The notes: generated from the letters alone by a model not told the origin. Shown: positions 1 to 52,729, counted from the stretch's first letter. The stretch: 64,000 bases of DNA from Megascapheus bottae (GCA_024803745.1 JANJXV010000013.1:28500001-28564000), one strand, 5' to 3'. Numbers and translations are program-made.

Positions 1-144
1 AGATCATCTTGTAGAAGCTCTAAGTGGAATATTCTAAAAAACTGCGATACTGTTCTCTAAGTGCCCACACTGTTTTACATTGCCACAAGGAGTATGTAAG
101 GATCCAGTTTCTTCACATCTTCACCCTCACTGGGTGGTCTGCAT

Positions 145-336
145 TTTTTTTTGCGAGTCTTGGAGCTTGAACTCAGGGCCTGGGCACTGTCCTTGAGTTT
201 TCTCAAAGCTAGTGCTCCACACTTGAGCCACAAGACCACTTTTGGCTTTTTCTGTGTGTGTGGTCCTGAGTAATCAAACCCAGGGCTTTGTGCACGCTAG
301 GCAAGCACTCTACTGCTAAACCTCACTCCTGGCTGG
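145..336 (-). mobile_element. ID-like SINE
   Basis: Minus-strand ID-like element with a tRNA-derived head (gtgcacgctaggcaagcact) at its right end. Confidence 0.8.
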
Positions 337-597
337 TAGCCAGCTTTTCTGAAGTTGTAATTGACTGTGATTTTGATTTGCATTTCCTCCAGTCACTAAT
401 ATGTAGATGCTATAGACTTATTTGCCCTTTACACCTGTACTTTGCAGATGTGTATTCAATTTTTTGCCTGCTTATAAACTTGAGAGGTTTTTTTTTATTA
501 ATTTGTAGGAGCTCTTTATGTGTTCTATTTTGTGAGTTACTTTTCATTTCACTGTTTTAATTGTAGTCACTTGAAACTGTCTCACCACCCTTGCCTT

Positions 598-845
598 ATT
601 TTTTTGTCACAGGTCCTGGGGCTTGAACTCAGGGCCTAAAAGTTGTTCCTGAGTTTTTGTTGTTTTTTGTTGTTTTGATCAAGGCTATGACTCTACCTCT
701 TGAGCCATAGCTCTACTTCTGGCTTTTTGGTGGTTAATAGAGATAAAAATGTCACAGACAGACTTTCCTGCCAGGGCTGGTTTTTGAACTGCAGTCCTTA
801 GACTTCAGCTTCCTAAGAAGCTAGAATTGCAGATGTGAATTTGAG
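598..845 (-). mobile_element. B1-ID composite SINE
   Basis: ID-like tail on the left, joined to a B1-like part on the right (cttcagcttcctaagaagct). Old. Confidence 0.75.
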
Positions 846-911
846 GATAAAAGTAACTAAATTTGTTCTAAACCTTAAGAATTGTTTAATGGCTGTGATA
901 AATGAAGTAAG

Positions 912-1135
912 TCCTGTTAGCTCACACCTGTAATCCTCCTTACTCAGGAGTCTGAGATGTGAGAAGTGTAGTTGTAAACCTGCCAGAGCAAGGAAGTCCA
1001 TGAGACTCTTGTCTCCAATTAGCTACCAAAAAGCCAGAAATGAACTATGGCTCAAATGGTAGAACACAATCTTTGAGCAAAAGAATTTCAGGAATAGCAC
1101 CCAGGCCCTGAATTCATTCAGGCCCAGGATTCATT
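912..1135 (+). mobile_element. B1-ID composite SINE
   Basis: Pol III box-B-like B1 start (agctcacacctgtaatcctc), then an ID-like tail (tatggctcaaatggtagaac). Confidence 0.75.
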
Positions 1136-1195
1136 CATCCCCCCGCCCCCGACACACACACACATACACAGATATATTATGCCAGAGAAAATGTG

Positions 1196-1307
1196 GAGAT
1201 AATGGTCTCATAGTCTTTCCTGCCCCAGATGGATCTGAATTGTAATCCTCAGATCCCAGACTCCTGAGTAGCTAGAATTATAGGCATGAGCTATCAGTTC
1301 CTGGCTA
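1196..1307 (-). mobile_element. B1-like SINE fragment
   Basis: Only the B1-like half remains: ctcctgagtagctagaatta, then aggcatgagctatcag. Confidence 0.65.
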
Positions 1308-2006
1308 AACTTCATTTTTTTTAAGGAACAAAACATTCAATATAGCATTATAGAGGTTTACAATCACTTGGTTGAAATTCAATGTAATTTTGGCTGAAGA
1401 TGATGTTTGCTTACTAGAATCCATAAAGTCAGTAGCATTTTAGCATAGCTTGTTTATAGCATCCAGAAAGATTTCAGATCTTTTCCCCAAATGATTTCAG
1501 TTTCCCTGCCCAGGCCAAAGGCCTTTGTAATTTATTTATGCTCCCTTGGGATCAAAGCTGTTCTGATTTGGATGAAGATGAGAGGAAAGGACATTAATGA
1601 AACATACCACACATTTGATAGTCCCATGAATGCCCCCACATTTTGTGTTCAGTCTTGATCATAGATCAAGAACTCGAGCAGTGGGCACTCCTGACATTGC
1701 TGAGAACAGGGGCTAAGCAGGAGAGAAGCTAAAAACCACATAGATGTGATTAATTTTGGTTTTGCTGTCCATTATCTGGACCTTGGTTACTGATAGGCTT
1801 TTATGAAAATATCTTGTTATAAAGATGTGTTGCATTTTACAATACTAGTAACTAAATGAACTTTTGAAAGTCCACTTTCAGGTCATCTCTTATTTTTATA
1901 TTATTAGAGTTTACTGGTATGAAAACAAAAATGCTAATTGAAAAAAGCTGTAGATGGTCTGGGATTTGTAGCATCAATTTCTAGGAGTCATTGTCATTTT
2001 TATTTC

Positions 2007-2204
2007 TTTTTTTTTTTTTTGCCAGTCCTGGGCTTGTACTCAGGGCCTGAGCACTATCCGTGGACTTTCTCAAGGCTAGAGCTCTACCACTTGAGCCTCA
2101 GCACCACTTCTGGCTTTTTTCTATGTATGTGGTACCAAGGAATCGAACCTGGGTCTTCATGCATGCGAGGCAAGCACTCAACCACTAGGCCAAACTCCCG
2201 GCCC
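2007..2204 (-). mobile_element. ID-like SINE
   Basis: Full-length, little-diverged copy: T run, gccagtcctgggcttg, then ccactaggccaaactcccgg. Confidence 0.9.
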
Positions 2205-3961
2205 GTCATTTTTATTGCTTTGTTACAAAATGCAAATAAATTTTTCATTGTAAAAATTACCCACTTTTGTAAATCTTATTTGTGTTAGGTGTGTTAGGTG
2301 AATTAAATAATAGTCAGTGATAGTTATTTTTTTCCAGAAAGATAGTTAACATTTCAGCTTTTTAAAAATACCAGTTGATAAAATATTTCTAAGATATGTT
2401 GCATTTTCTGAGTCATTTTCTCCACACAACACAAATTATCAGAAGTCTCTCATTTGTTTCTCTGTCTCCCAATTTTTAAAGTGAAATTATAACAACCAGA
2501 TGTTGTTGCAATTTAAATAGTGCTATAAAGAAACACTCCCAGTGGAATGTTAACATGACTGGAACTGAACCACTGCCTGCCTGATGTGGTCTGGAAGTTT
2601 CAATTTGCGATTGTTGACTTGTGAACAATCAGCTTTGGAAAGGGCAGCTTTTCAGTTCACCAGGAGAAACAATTTTAAAGTTCAATGTAAAGTTGCTTGG
2701 CTCCTTTACACTCTGTGTTTTTCAAACTACATGTGAATATTGGATTTCATGTGCAGTTGTGAGCCATTTGATGACAGGACTCATCCTACATGTATATCAT
2801 TTTGTGATTTCATAGATATAGGGAAAACACAGGCTATATTACAACCTGCCCCAAACACTGTCATACATGCAGTCTGTTGTTGGCACAGGTGTTGCTAAGC
2901 CAGCACATGCTGTATCTTTCTTTATCCTACTCGTAAGACTGTAAACTGAGAGGGCCCTTTGGTAAATGCCAGGGCTATTTTGGGATGCTGGGTTTGCTGG
3001 ATATTATATTTTTAGTAATGTGCTTTCAGTGAAAACTCAAAGCTCAGCCTTTTTTCTGTTGAGTTTCTGGCATACATTAGCGATTCCCTGAAGTGACTGG
3101 TGTTAGTGTCTGCTCTCCCCAACTTCTTGTCCATAGAAAGAGTACAGCCACTTTGATTTTAGAGGAAGTTGAGGGACATAGTCAAGTGCTGACTTGATTT
3201 CATATTGTACCAACACCACATGTTATTTGACACAAATATTAGAAGAGTCCAGTAGGCCTGTTTTGACAGAATTGCCAATTACCACATTTACCATGTTACC
3301 GCATTATTGTACTTTGTGAATGTGAACGTGTGACTGATGTGTAAACATCTGTGTGTGAGAGAGAGTGCTGATACTAGTGAACAGGATGCCTGAGTAAGAA
3401 AGCTCTTGAATCTTTCTACCACTCAGGAAAGGACACATCTTACAAAATGTGCTCCTGAGGTAACTGGAAGAGAAGGACTGATAGAAGAATACCTCACTTG
3501 AAATAATGGAAATGTAAGGGAGTAAACAGGAAAGGAAACAGTTGTTCATTCTAAGGAGAGGAAGCAGAGAAGGTGAGGTTGTGAGGGGAAAGCTGGCAGT
3601 GATGGTAGAGGAGGGTGAGGAAGACCTGGAAGACTCAGTGTCCCTTTTTGAAGTTATCAAGTACATTACATTGATTTCAATAGATTGGAAGTGTTTATTA
3701 ACCTAGTTTTAAAAAAAAGGGAAAGCAGCTGCAAAGTCGTTAGGTGGGGAAAGGTTTAGCACTTACTGTTTTTTAACTAGTTTATGAGAATGGAATTATA
3801 AACTGTTCTGTAAACCACCAGATTGTTCCATGCTGAGAACCGTCTCTCGTTTAATGAACTCTTCTTTGGGGTAATAATGACTGTTTTTGTACTCAAGAAA
3901 ATAAAAACCTCCCTAAGTTGATGTTTCAGGAACAACAATTTGAAACACTGAACCTATATTT

Positions 3962-4235
3962 CTTTTTTTAAATTTTATGGTTGGGGTTATGTACAGAGGG
4001 GTTATAGTTACATCCATCAGGTAGCAGATACATTACTTCTTAAACATTGTTACCCCTTCCTACGTTTTCTCCCACTTTTCCTCATCCCCTCCCACTTGTC
4101 TTTTTTCCCCTTATGTTCGCTTTTTCAAATACACAAATAAATGTATGTACAATAAAGCTAAAATATGGAACCAACCCAGATGGGTAGATGCCCAGAAGTG
4201 GGATTGCTGGGTCATAGGAGAGCTCTATATTTCTT
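3962..4235 (-). mobile_element. L1 3' fragment, rearranged
   Basis: The antisense L1 3'UTR (ggggttatagttacatccat, pyrimidine tract) changes abruptly into a sense snippet (atatggaaccaacccagatg) and then an antisense ORF2 snippet (gggattgctgggtcatagga). Confidence 0.65.
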
Positions 4236-4705
4236 ATCGTCTTTGTGGGAAAAATGAGTTGGGTTCTTGCACTTCAAAATTTTAGTGTGTTATCATATAT
4301 CTAGCACTGTTCTGTAAGTTAAATCATGTTTCTTGGATAGCATTAAAAGCTTTACAAATGGTAGATCTTTTATAATTTTGGAATGTATACTAACTGTTGC
4401 TAATGTCATATGTATTTCAGATGATTGTTAAGAGGTAGCCACATTTTATTTCACTCTTGTGATATTTTCTCCAAAATGAATTCTCATAAAATAGGAAGGT
4501 TTTCACTTGAGAAATACTTTTCATTGTTTTCTCAAATTAAAACCAATAGCAAGTAAGAATCAAAATTCTCTGTATGACATTTTTTTAGTGTCAGAAAGTC
4601 ATCTGAACACTGTATTTTTGTCCAAATGACTAAAGGGCACAACCATTTTGAAGATATCTATGAATTAGAAAAATAATTTAGCCTATTTATAAATTAGTAG
4701 TGCAT

Positions 4706-4897
4706 GGGGCCAGGAGTTTGCCCTAGTTGTTGAGTGCTTGCCTAGCATGCACAAAGACTCAGGTTCGATTCCTCAGTACAACATACATAGAAAAAAAAAA
4801 ACTGGAAATGGTGCTGAGGCTCAAGTGGTAGAGCTCTAGCCTTGAGAAAATCCAAGGACAGTGCTCAGGCCCTGAGCTCAAGCCCAGGACTGGTATC
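4706..4897 (+). mobile_element. ID-like SINE
   Basis: Full-length: ggggccaggagtttg, then cttgcctagcatgcacaaag, then gctcaagtggtagagctcta. Confidence 0.9.
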
Positions 4898-5284
4898 ATT
4901 CTGGGGAATAAACATAGAAAACATTAAAGGTCATCTGAGAAAACAGAGATACCAATGGATATATGTTTGCATCTCAGATAGTTTTTGGCACTGGATTGAT
5001 AAGTAAATTGCTCAGTTAAACTTATTTCTTAGTAAGAGAGATTATGTTATTACATCATAATTTCAGTATTTAATATGCTCCTTGATTATAAGCAGATTTT
5101 AGTGAAATGTCTTTTGGAGAATATTTTGAACAATTTGACTGCAGGAAGTTTTTTTTATTTACATTTTTATTGTAATTATTCTTTGATATTTGTTGAATTC
5201 CAATTTTTTACCTTGTGTAGGTAGTTGAATGTAGCCAGAACAGTTGGCTAGTGTAATGTGTTTAATTTTCCCTTTTTCATCTAG

Positions 5285-44410
<39,126 letters not shown>

Positions 44411-47390
44411 CTAGTGCAGTGAGCAAGCAGCACCCTGTCAGTGTCCTTTCTCTGTTTTCTCTGGGTTGAGGCTAGAGGCCAAAAGCCATGTACCTAATAA
44501 TCCTGTTCTGTTCTTTTTTTTACTCAAAAGTTTTTATATACCTTTATGGAGGCCAATTTTGTGATGCTGGAATAGTACCACTTGTACATCATCTTCTGGG
44601 CCCTCCCCAGGTTTTGCTTTCTTGGGGTCCTGTAAATGATAGTCAAAAGTGCATGTGGAATCACAGCCTGGGAAATCATGGAACGATGCAGTTTAAAATG
44701 AACCCGGGCCTTGAACATTCCCTTCCCTTTCCAGTGCATCTGTACATTCGTATGGTCTTCCGTGGAATGATATATTGCGTTCCCATTGAGATTAAAATAA
44801 AAGAAAGAAAGGGAGTAGTGGGCCTATGGAGTCATGTAAATGCTGCCATTTTAAAATGTGTAAATGGAAAACAGAAATCAGATGATAAAAGGAAACTTGT
44901 TTATTAAAACACGTTGGGTAAAATAGCAGGAGTTTGTTCCTGAGTTGTCTGGTAAAAGCAAAGCTGTCATAGATGCTCAGTCCTCCCAGAATTCATTTTT
45001 TTTCCAAGAGACTACATGAGATTCAATAAATGATAAACAACAAGTTAACATTTTGTTGGTAGTAAAGACTGTGGATTGTCTTGTCTGACAGCAGCATTAA
45101 TGAAGGTATTAAGTAACAAGTTTTCCAGTAAATGAAAGTTCTCAAAAACTAACTATATTTTCTTAATTGTTAAAGAAGGCAAGACAGTGATAGCAATTAA
45201 TTTATTCATTTTAATCTATAAAATTATTGAAATTTAAAAGTCATTTTTCTGGAATGCCTATTTTGCATCATGAAGCATATTGAACATTACCTTTTGGATA
45301 AGTTAGGTACAAGTTGTTTATGAAATGTGATCTCTTGCTTTTAATGAAACTTCAAACTTTTTTATAAGTTTATTGCTGTTTCATATTGATGTATCTATCT
45401 CTTTACACAATATTCAGTGCCTTGCTTCTATGCCTTTGACACCTGAGAAATGGTATTTTCTGTTCATTTGACATGATGTAACATTTTAAATGCAAACTTG
45501 CCTTAGAAAAACTGCCAGTGTAATAACAACTAGAAATTAACATCCAGGATAATCAACAAAGAAATAATAATGGGTTAGACCTGATAATGAAGTGGAAAAT
45601 ATGCTTGGCTAATTTATTAATCTAAAATTACCACTGTGTCCATGTACACATATTTTTATTCTTGGAACACTTAGCAAAATATTATATGTAATTATTTATA
45701 TATAAGTAATATATTTGTGTGTGCATTTACATGTTGTCAATACAGTGAAAATGCAATCTGATTGTAATAATATTTGAGCATTTAGTTTCAAATTGCCATT
45801 CAATTTCAAATGAATAGTGATTTTTGTTATATACATTTAAAGAACGTTCATAGCATATCATTATCTGTGCTAGAAAATTCTTATTGCACTGGCAATACTA
45901 AATGTAAAACAGATGGTATTAATTGTAAATTTTAGAGTACTGTGAGACTGATATTGCAAGGCAATATCAAATTTTCATCCACTATGTAGATTATGTGAAT
46001 ATACTTGTCTAATTTGAAATGATCTCACAATTGAAAGGTATTTCCTATACGCAGAGATGCACTTTTGCTGAAGAAGCCATAATTATTATGAAATAATTGT
46101 GTTTCTGTTCTATATGGAGAAAATTAAAGAGAAAATTGTTCCTAGATAAATAATACTTAATAATTGATGGATATTTTCCTTTTAAAACATCATTGAAAGT
46201 ACTTTGTATTTACCTTACAATCTCCTACTGAGTAGTTTCTCCTTGCTTACAATGAAACACTGGTATCATATGCCTAAAAGTTTACTAGATTTTTCTCATC
46301 TATATACACCCACTGACTATGAAGGAAAAATTGAGTTAAGAGCATCTGACCAACTGAAATAGGTTGGCATTTCTTTGCAAGCATGGCAGTGGTTTTTATC
46401 TCCCAGGAAACCATGTGGTGATTGTTTCCAATGATGTTCAAGGAAATACTTGAGATCTTAGATGAAATAAAAAATTTAAGTACCTGTAACACAAAACTCT
46501 TCCCAAATGTGTTCAGTAAGCCTTGCCTTGGTCAGTTTCTCTTTGCATCCAGGAAGCTCAGTACAGCTGTATTTTAGAAGGAATGTCCTAATTAAACAAA
46601 GGCCTATTCAACTGTAACTGCCTCGAATCACGGCTGAATTTAATGTTCATCCTTCAGAAAAGCTATTAAATGAATTGTCAAAAGAAGAAGAGGAAGAGGA
46701 AAAAAGGAAGCAGAGGAGATAGCGGGGGAAGGGGAAAAAAGCCTATCTTTTGAAACCTGGGTAGGTTTTACTGAGAGGAGGAGATTCATGTGGAGGTATG
46801 ACTGGAAAGGCATGTCTCCTCCCAGTGCCATCTAGTAACCACAAGAATAAATATCCAGAGAAACTTTCAGATGACAGTTATTGTGTGCCAAAAGTTAAAC
46901 AGATTCCATGGTAATTTGTTACCGTCCCACACCGTTAGTGGATTGACTCCTCTTTAGGGTGAGGAATGTATACTATTCATTTAAAAAGGAGCTTATTGTT
47001 TTTCACACATTTGTTTTAAATCAATAGGTTATTATGTAATTGAAGACTTATAAATGGAAACAGTATTGTAAGAACTAGGTTGAGAAGTCTAAAATGAAGG
47101 ATCTTTTTAATTATTGTTTGCTTCTTTTTCTAGACCCAATTTTTACTCTTTAGTTTTTCTGTGTAATAATTTAAGAATGAGTTACTCTGATGTTATATAA
47201 AAATTGATGATAATGTTTAAAACTATGTACAGTGTGGTTTAATTTGATGAGATATTTGCTTCTATTTCCCCTTATTCACAGTAACAAGTCACACAGCAAA
47301 AATACCTAGATTTATTCAGACTATTTGTACTCTTGAAAAATAGTACAAACTTAGATAAAATAATTAAAGATAATTTTAAGCATATCATAA
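44411..47390 (+). other. ANO5: Probable ANO5 3'UTR (repeat-free, about 3 kb)
   Basis: After the stop codon there are about 3 kb with no SINE or LINE, then a SINE at 47406. Human ANO5 has a long 3'UTR, so most of this is probably transcribed. AATAAA hexamers occur at 44796, 45025, 46466 and 46846; which one is used cannot be told. An open frame at 44488-44907 has no family features and is taken as UTR. A perfect 9-bp hairpin lies at 45949-45969. The exact end is an inference. Confidence 0.6.
45949..45969 (+). other. Perfect 9-bp hairpin in ANO5 3'UTR
   Basis: TGATATTGC, loop AAG, GCAATATCA. Confidence 0.8.
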
Positions 47391-47405
47391 GACAAAGCTG
47401 CCAGT

Positions 47406-47600
47406 AAGGCCAGGAGTGTGGCCTAGTGGTAGAGTACTTGACTACCATGTATGAAGTCTTAGGTTCAATTCCTCAGTACCACACACAGAAAAAGCCAGAA
47501 ATGGGGCTGTGGTGCAGGTGGTAGAGCACTAGCCTTGAAAAAGCTGGAGGACAGTGCCCAGGTCCTGAGTTCAAGCCCCAGGACTGGCAAAAAAAAAAAG
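47406..47600 (+). mobile_element. ID-like SINE
   Basis: First repeat after the ANO5 stop: gtgtggcctagtggtagagt, then ccccaggactggc and an A tail. Confidence 0.87.
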
Positions 47601-47873
47601 GTGCCATTAAGAAGAACCAGAAAAAAAGAAACAAAATGAGAAGTCTTCAGTCCATCTTGTGGTGAATTCTGATTTTCTGCTTGAGAAAACTAGAGATTCC
47701 AAGGGAAAAAGCATTATGGGATCAAAGACAAGTTGAGCTAATCTTCCAGTAGAGCCTTGTGAAAAGCATGCAAGAACTCAAAATGGTTGAAAGTAACAGT
47801 CTGGAAAGCAAATTTTCATTGGAAATATATCAGACAAAAATAGATAGAGGTGTTTTATAATAATTAAATGGTG

Positions 47874-48063
47874 TCCAGGAGTTTGGCCTAGTGGTAGAGT
47901 GCTTGCCTAGCATGCACAAAGACCTGGGTTCAATTCCTCACGACAACATACATAGGAAAAACTGGAAGTGGTGCTGTGGATCAAGTGGTAGAGCTCAAGG
48001 ACGGTGGTCAGGCCCTAAGTTCAAGTCCCCAGTCCAGCAAAAATAATAATAATAATAATAATA
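47874..48063 (+). mobile_element. ID-like SINE with (AAT)n tail and target duplication
   Basis: Flanked by ATAATAATTAAATGGTG at 47857-47873 and 48064-48080. The tail has become an (AAT)n microsatellite. Confidence 0.9.
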
Positions 48064-48836
48064 ATAATAATTAAATGGTGACTTTAAAAGCACATAAAAT
48101 ATACATATTATTCTAAATATGAATTTATCTAGTAACATGAAGGAAAAATATAAAAGTAATGTTCAGAGTGCTAAAAGTAATAATGAGTCTACAATTTTAT
48201 TTTGGAGATGTTACCATGTTTGCAATGACTGGCATTGAAAATTGGGGGAGTAGAAAATTCAGTAAGGATACAGCAAATTTGACTAATGCAGTGAATCAAT
48301 CTGACACTTAACAGACATCTAATCATGGTGACATTCTTATCAAGTGTTCCTAGAATTTTTTTTTAAGGAATCATGTCCTGGCCCACAAAACAAGGTTGAA
48401 ATCATGCAGAACACATCCCTTTTTTATTGTTTTGGTTTTGTTTGCTTTGAGATTTGATCTTGTCATCCAAGACACTACAACTAACTTTTGTTGATAAAAT
48501 AGAAAAAGAAGTGCATTTAAATGGGAATAAACATAAATGTTCATACTGCTAGTAATTTATAATTACAACCGAGGGAAATACCTGTTACACATGAGCAACT
48601 GAATAAATGAATTTAGGGATATTTATTACTGAGAGTAAAATAATGGGGAATTGAGTGGGTGATTGCTCCATACAAAATAACTTCGTTTTAGAAAAAAATT
48701 ATCTGCAGAAAACAAAAGCACAATGGAACACATAGATATTAATCCATTGAAGTATACTTTACAATCATCCAAAATTGCTTAATCTCTTGTTATGGCATAC
48801 AAACAAATATGAAAATCTATAAGAAAAACAAAAATA

Positions 48837-49001
48837 GGGGCCAGGAGTTTGGCCTGGTAGTACAGTGCTTGCCTTGCATGCACGAAGACCCAGAAAACCT
48901 GGAAGTGGTTCTGTGGCTCAAGTGGTAGAGCACTAGTCTTGAGGAAAGCCCAAGGACTGTGTTCAGGCCCTGAGATGAAGCCTAGGACTGGCAAGAAAAA
49001 A
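48837..49001 (+). mobile_element. ID-like SINE with internal deletion
   Basis: About 30 bp after the tRNA-like head (gcatgcacgaagacccag) are missing. Confidence 0.85.
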
Positions 49002-49689
49002 ATGCAATCAAAGCAAAACTGGACAGTAGTTACCTCTTAACAGACCAGAGAGTTGGAGTCAGCAAGGTCAGAATTGGACACTTTAATCTAAATGGTAATG
49101 TTTCTTTGTCCTTGAAAATGGATCTGAAAGACATAACTATGCACATTACTATAGTCAGAGGTAAACTAATTCAACATCCTCAAGATGTCTATCAGATACA
49201 TAGATAATTAGATAAAATCCTTTGATTCAATTTATTATATCCTGAAACTCAGTAGGATATATACTGGGTCATTTCATTACACTGTATATTGAAAATGACA
49301 AAAATGAAAATCTGGCTAAGAAAAAGTCCTGAGTAATCTCTTCTATTCAATATCTATGCTCTAATCTGAGGACCAATATAAGGAGAAATCATCATAAAAC
49401 GTCATTACAAAACATGCATTAACAAAAACATCTAAACATGACATTCAAAATCCTGATTGGAAAAAATCTGTAAAACCAATAGCTAGCATTCTTTGGGGAG
49501 TCAATTAGCTTCAAAAAGGAGAAAGATGGAAATTTATGAATGAGAAACAGTTGAGGAAACCATCACTCATTTGTGCATCATCTTATAGATCCTGTTTTAA
49601 ACAATCTGTGTGAAAGGAAATGAGAATAGCAATGGGCTCTTCAGAAGGAGAAGTAAAAATGGCTTGGGACAAATGCAATGCTTAACATT

Positions 49690-50270
49690 GCTGGCTATAA
49701 GGGAAACATGCTAAACAGCACTGAGATGCTCCCTCTCCCTTGTTAGAATGGCCACGATCACAAAAAGAAGCAGCTAACAAATGCTGGCAAGGATGTGTCC
49801 AAAAAGAAACCCTAACACACTCTTGGAGAAATGCAAATTTGTCAACCCACTAGGAAGCAGTATGGAGGTTCCTCAAAATAACAAAATGTAGAATTTACCC
49901 TATAATCCAGCTACAAGATTACAAACCAGGGTACAATAAAGCCCCCAACACAACCATGTTCATTGCAACAAGGTTTAGAATCAGCCCAGATGCCCCTTAC
50001 TGGATGCATGTATCAAAAGAATATAGTATACTTTCATTCATATTCATAAGGAATTTATTCATAAGGAGTGATAAGGTAGCATTTTTACAGAAATGGAAAG
50101 AGGGGAAAAATTATGTCAAGTGAAACGAGTCAACAGGCCCAAAGATACAAAGGTTGTAAGCTTTGTCCTCATATAGGGAAGCTAGACTTATTTTGTATGC
50201 AAGTGTATACAAATTCCTTGAACCAAAAAGCTGTATCCTTTTAACTGAATAAAATGTACTTAAAAAATAG
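49690..50270 (+). mobile_element. L1 ORF2 end and 3' flank, sense
   Basis: Contains L1 ORF2 3' landmarks such as ttgttagaatggccacgatc, caaatgctggcaaggatgtg and ccaaaaagaaaccctaacac. Older and broken. Confidence 0.7.
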
Positions 50271-50984
50271 CTACATATTGCTTATCTTGCAAAAAAACAA
50301 ATTTATTCAGTGACATATGTTACATTTAAGGAAAAACTGAAGTAGTGTAATTTCTTAGAAAGTAAAGTCTAAGTTCCACAAAATAAACACCAGGAAACAG
50401 ATAATTGAAAGGGGTGGAGTAGGGTTAGGCACAGAGGGATAGACAAGTGATGGGGGATGGAGAATAGACAAGAATTCAAGGTATATCCCACAAAATTGAG
50501 AAAAATGAAGTAAGGGGTAGTTAGAAGGATGGGTGAGAATATTAAAAGGGTGACATTGATCAATATGCATTTTATTTGTAAGTTGCTTTGTGAAGTGACA
50601 ACTCATTGTACAACTACTTAAAGATAATTTGAAAAAGAACGAAATCTGACAGCTTAGAGAACAATACTGACAGGGTGCTTTTCATAAACAGATGGGGGGA
50701 AAGTAATTTTAACAAATGACTGCCTATTCTTTATCTTAGAATGAATAATACGTTATTTTAATAACTTTTCTAAAACATGACTATGATTTTAAAGGTACAT
50801 CTCCCATAGAGAAAAGAAATATTTCCAAATATAATGGTAGAGTATTAGAATGGATGTCCTTCAAAAAATTATAGATAGGAGTGAGGAGCATAAATTATAG
50901 AAGATCTAAGTAAAATATGATCAATGGCTATTCATCTGTGTTCAAGCTCAGTAAGAATAGGTGGATTTTGAGAGCCATTTTCAT

Positions 50985-51204
50985 TTGCCAGTTCTCGAGC
51001 TTGAACTCAGGGCCTGGGAATTGTCCTTGGATACTTTTACTGCCCTTGGACACTTTTTGCTCAAGACTACTGCTCTGCCACAAGGGCTACTTGAGCCACA
51101 GCACCACTTCGGGCTTTTTCTGTGTCTGTGGTACTGAGGAATTGAACCCTGGGTTTTGTGCATGCTAGGCCAGCTTTCTACTGCTAGGCCATGCTCCTAG
51201 CTGG
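50985..51204 (-). mobile_element. ID-like SINE
   Basis: Directly before the intergenic antisense L1: gttctcgagcttgaactcag, then gtgcatgctaggccagcttt. Confidence 0.83.
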
Positions 51205-51207
51205 AGC

Positions 51208-51905
51208 TATTATTTTTTTAATAAATTTTTATTGTGATTAATAGAAGGGTTACATTATATTCACCAGATAGAAGGTGCATAACTTCACAAACATTGATAC
51301 CCTTTCTCATGACATGGTCCCCATTTCCCTCCCTCCCCCCCCCCCGCTTATCTTGATTTTCCCCCTTCCCTATCCAATTTCAAATAACCAATTAAGCACA
51401 TATAAAATATATCAGATAACAAGGTGAAATATTGTAACAATATGAGATAACCAAGGGATGGCAAAGTAGATGAGCAATAACATAGTACATTAAGGACAAC
51501 AGTCACTCATTATATGGCTTTTGTTTCCTTATCCTGGAGGTCCTTACATTTAGTGTCATACTATTTGGCCTAATGTCTTTAGATTTTGTTCTATTGTAAA
51601 TCTTTGCTAGGAGAGCCCAAGGTTTCTACTGATTATGACAAATGAGGGAGATTCTTGGGCCTATGTTTCTTTGAGTCTGGCTTACTTCACTTAACAGGAT
51701 TTTTTCCAAGTCTTTCCATTTCCTTACAGATGGGGTTATGTCGTTCTTCCTGACAGCAGCATAGAATTCCATTGTGCATAAATACCACATCTGGTTGATC
51801 CACTCATCAACTGAGGGACATCTGGGTTGGTTTCGTATCTTTGCTATGGTAAATTGTGCTGCAATGAACATTGTTGTGCTAGTGGATTAGTATGCCCTTT
51901 TTATT
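51208..51905 (-). mobile_element. L1 3' end, antisense (intergenic)
   Basis: A little-diverged L1 3'UTR with a C run, then the ORF2 end. The minus-strand frame at 51626-51871 contains QPRCPSVDEWINQMWYLCTM. Confidence 0.88.
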
Positions 51906-52538
51906 GGTAGAAATAGTCATCATAATAAACAGATAACCACACACACCCCTCCACACACACACAGATGCACAAATACACTCACAAGACTGCATATTTTCCA
52001 ACTACTAATTCCACTCTAGAAATAAAACCAAATTTCTTTTATCTTCAGAAATGCAAATTTGTGAATTTTAGACACAAATAAGTTACTAGAAAGCTGGCAT
52101 TCCATCTATGTCCTCTGTATTCAATAGGAAATCATAGGAAATTGCCCATGATAAGTACATTTAAGATGATTGTTAACATCATGTCTAACACAACTCATTC
52201 AATGTTAATAGGTAGCTGATAATGTACTTATTAAGGAACAAATTAAGAAAATCATACCTAGTGGATAGTGTAGTGCTTTTCTGTATAACTGAGTTCTCAG
52301 TTTAACTCACTCAAAGAAGCTACAAAAGCAATTTTGGCTATATTTACAATAATCTCAACTGTATTGCCCCCTACTTGTTATAAAGGAGAAACAAAACTTC
52401 AACAAGTTCCCTACTTGAAGGGAGGCTAGAGAAGTAAAACAATATCTTTAAGTGAGTTTCCCTTAATTCCCTAAACATGGTCAATCTCTTGCTTCTGCTG
52501 AAGGAATAATAGCCGTGTGTATAAGTAAAGAAAAATAT

Positions 52539-52729
52539 GGGGGCCGGGAGTTTGGCCTAGTGGTTGAGTGCTTGCCTAGCATGCATGAAGACCGGGGTTC
52601 GATTCCTTGGCACCACATACATAGCAAAAAGCCAGAAGTGGTGCTGTGGCTCAAATGGTAGAGCTCTAGCCTTGAGGAAGCCCAAGCACAGTGCTCAGGC
52701 CCTGAGTTCTGTCCCCAGACTGGCAAAAA
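52539..52729 (+). mobile_element. ID-like SINE (young)
   Basis: gggggccgggagtttggcct, then agcaaaaagccagaagtggt. Confidence 0.92.

Larger units (their letters stand above)
1..5284 (+). other. ANO5 intron 1 and/or upstream DNA; no coding exon seen
   Basis: This stretch is AT-rich and has no CpG-rich promoter. Nothing in it matches the expected 40-nt ANO5 first coding exon, so exon 1 probably lies before position 1. It holds several SINEs (about 145-336, 598-845, 912-1135, 1196-1307, 2007-2204 and 4706-4897), a rearranged L1 3' fragment (about 3962-4235), and otherwise unique sequence. The open frames here are short and run through repeats. Confidence 0.7.

Noticed and set aside
44488..44907. 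139-codon open frame just after the ANO5 stop
   Set aside because: Lies in the presumed 3'UTR, has no domain features, and is not joined to ANO5 by any splice site.
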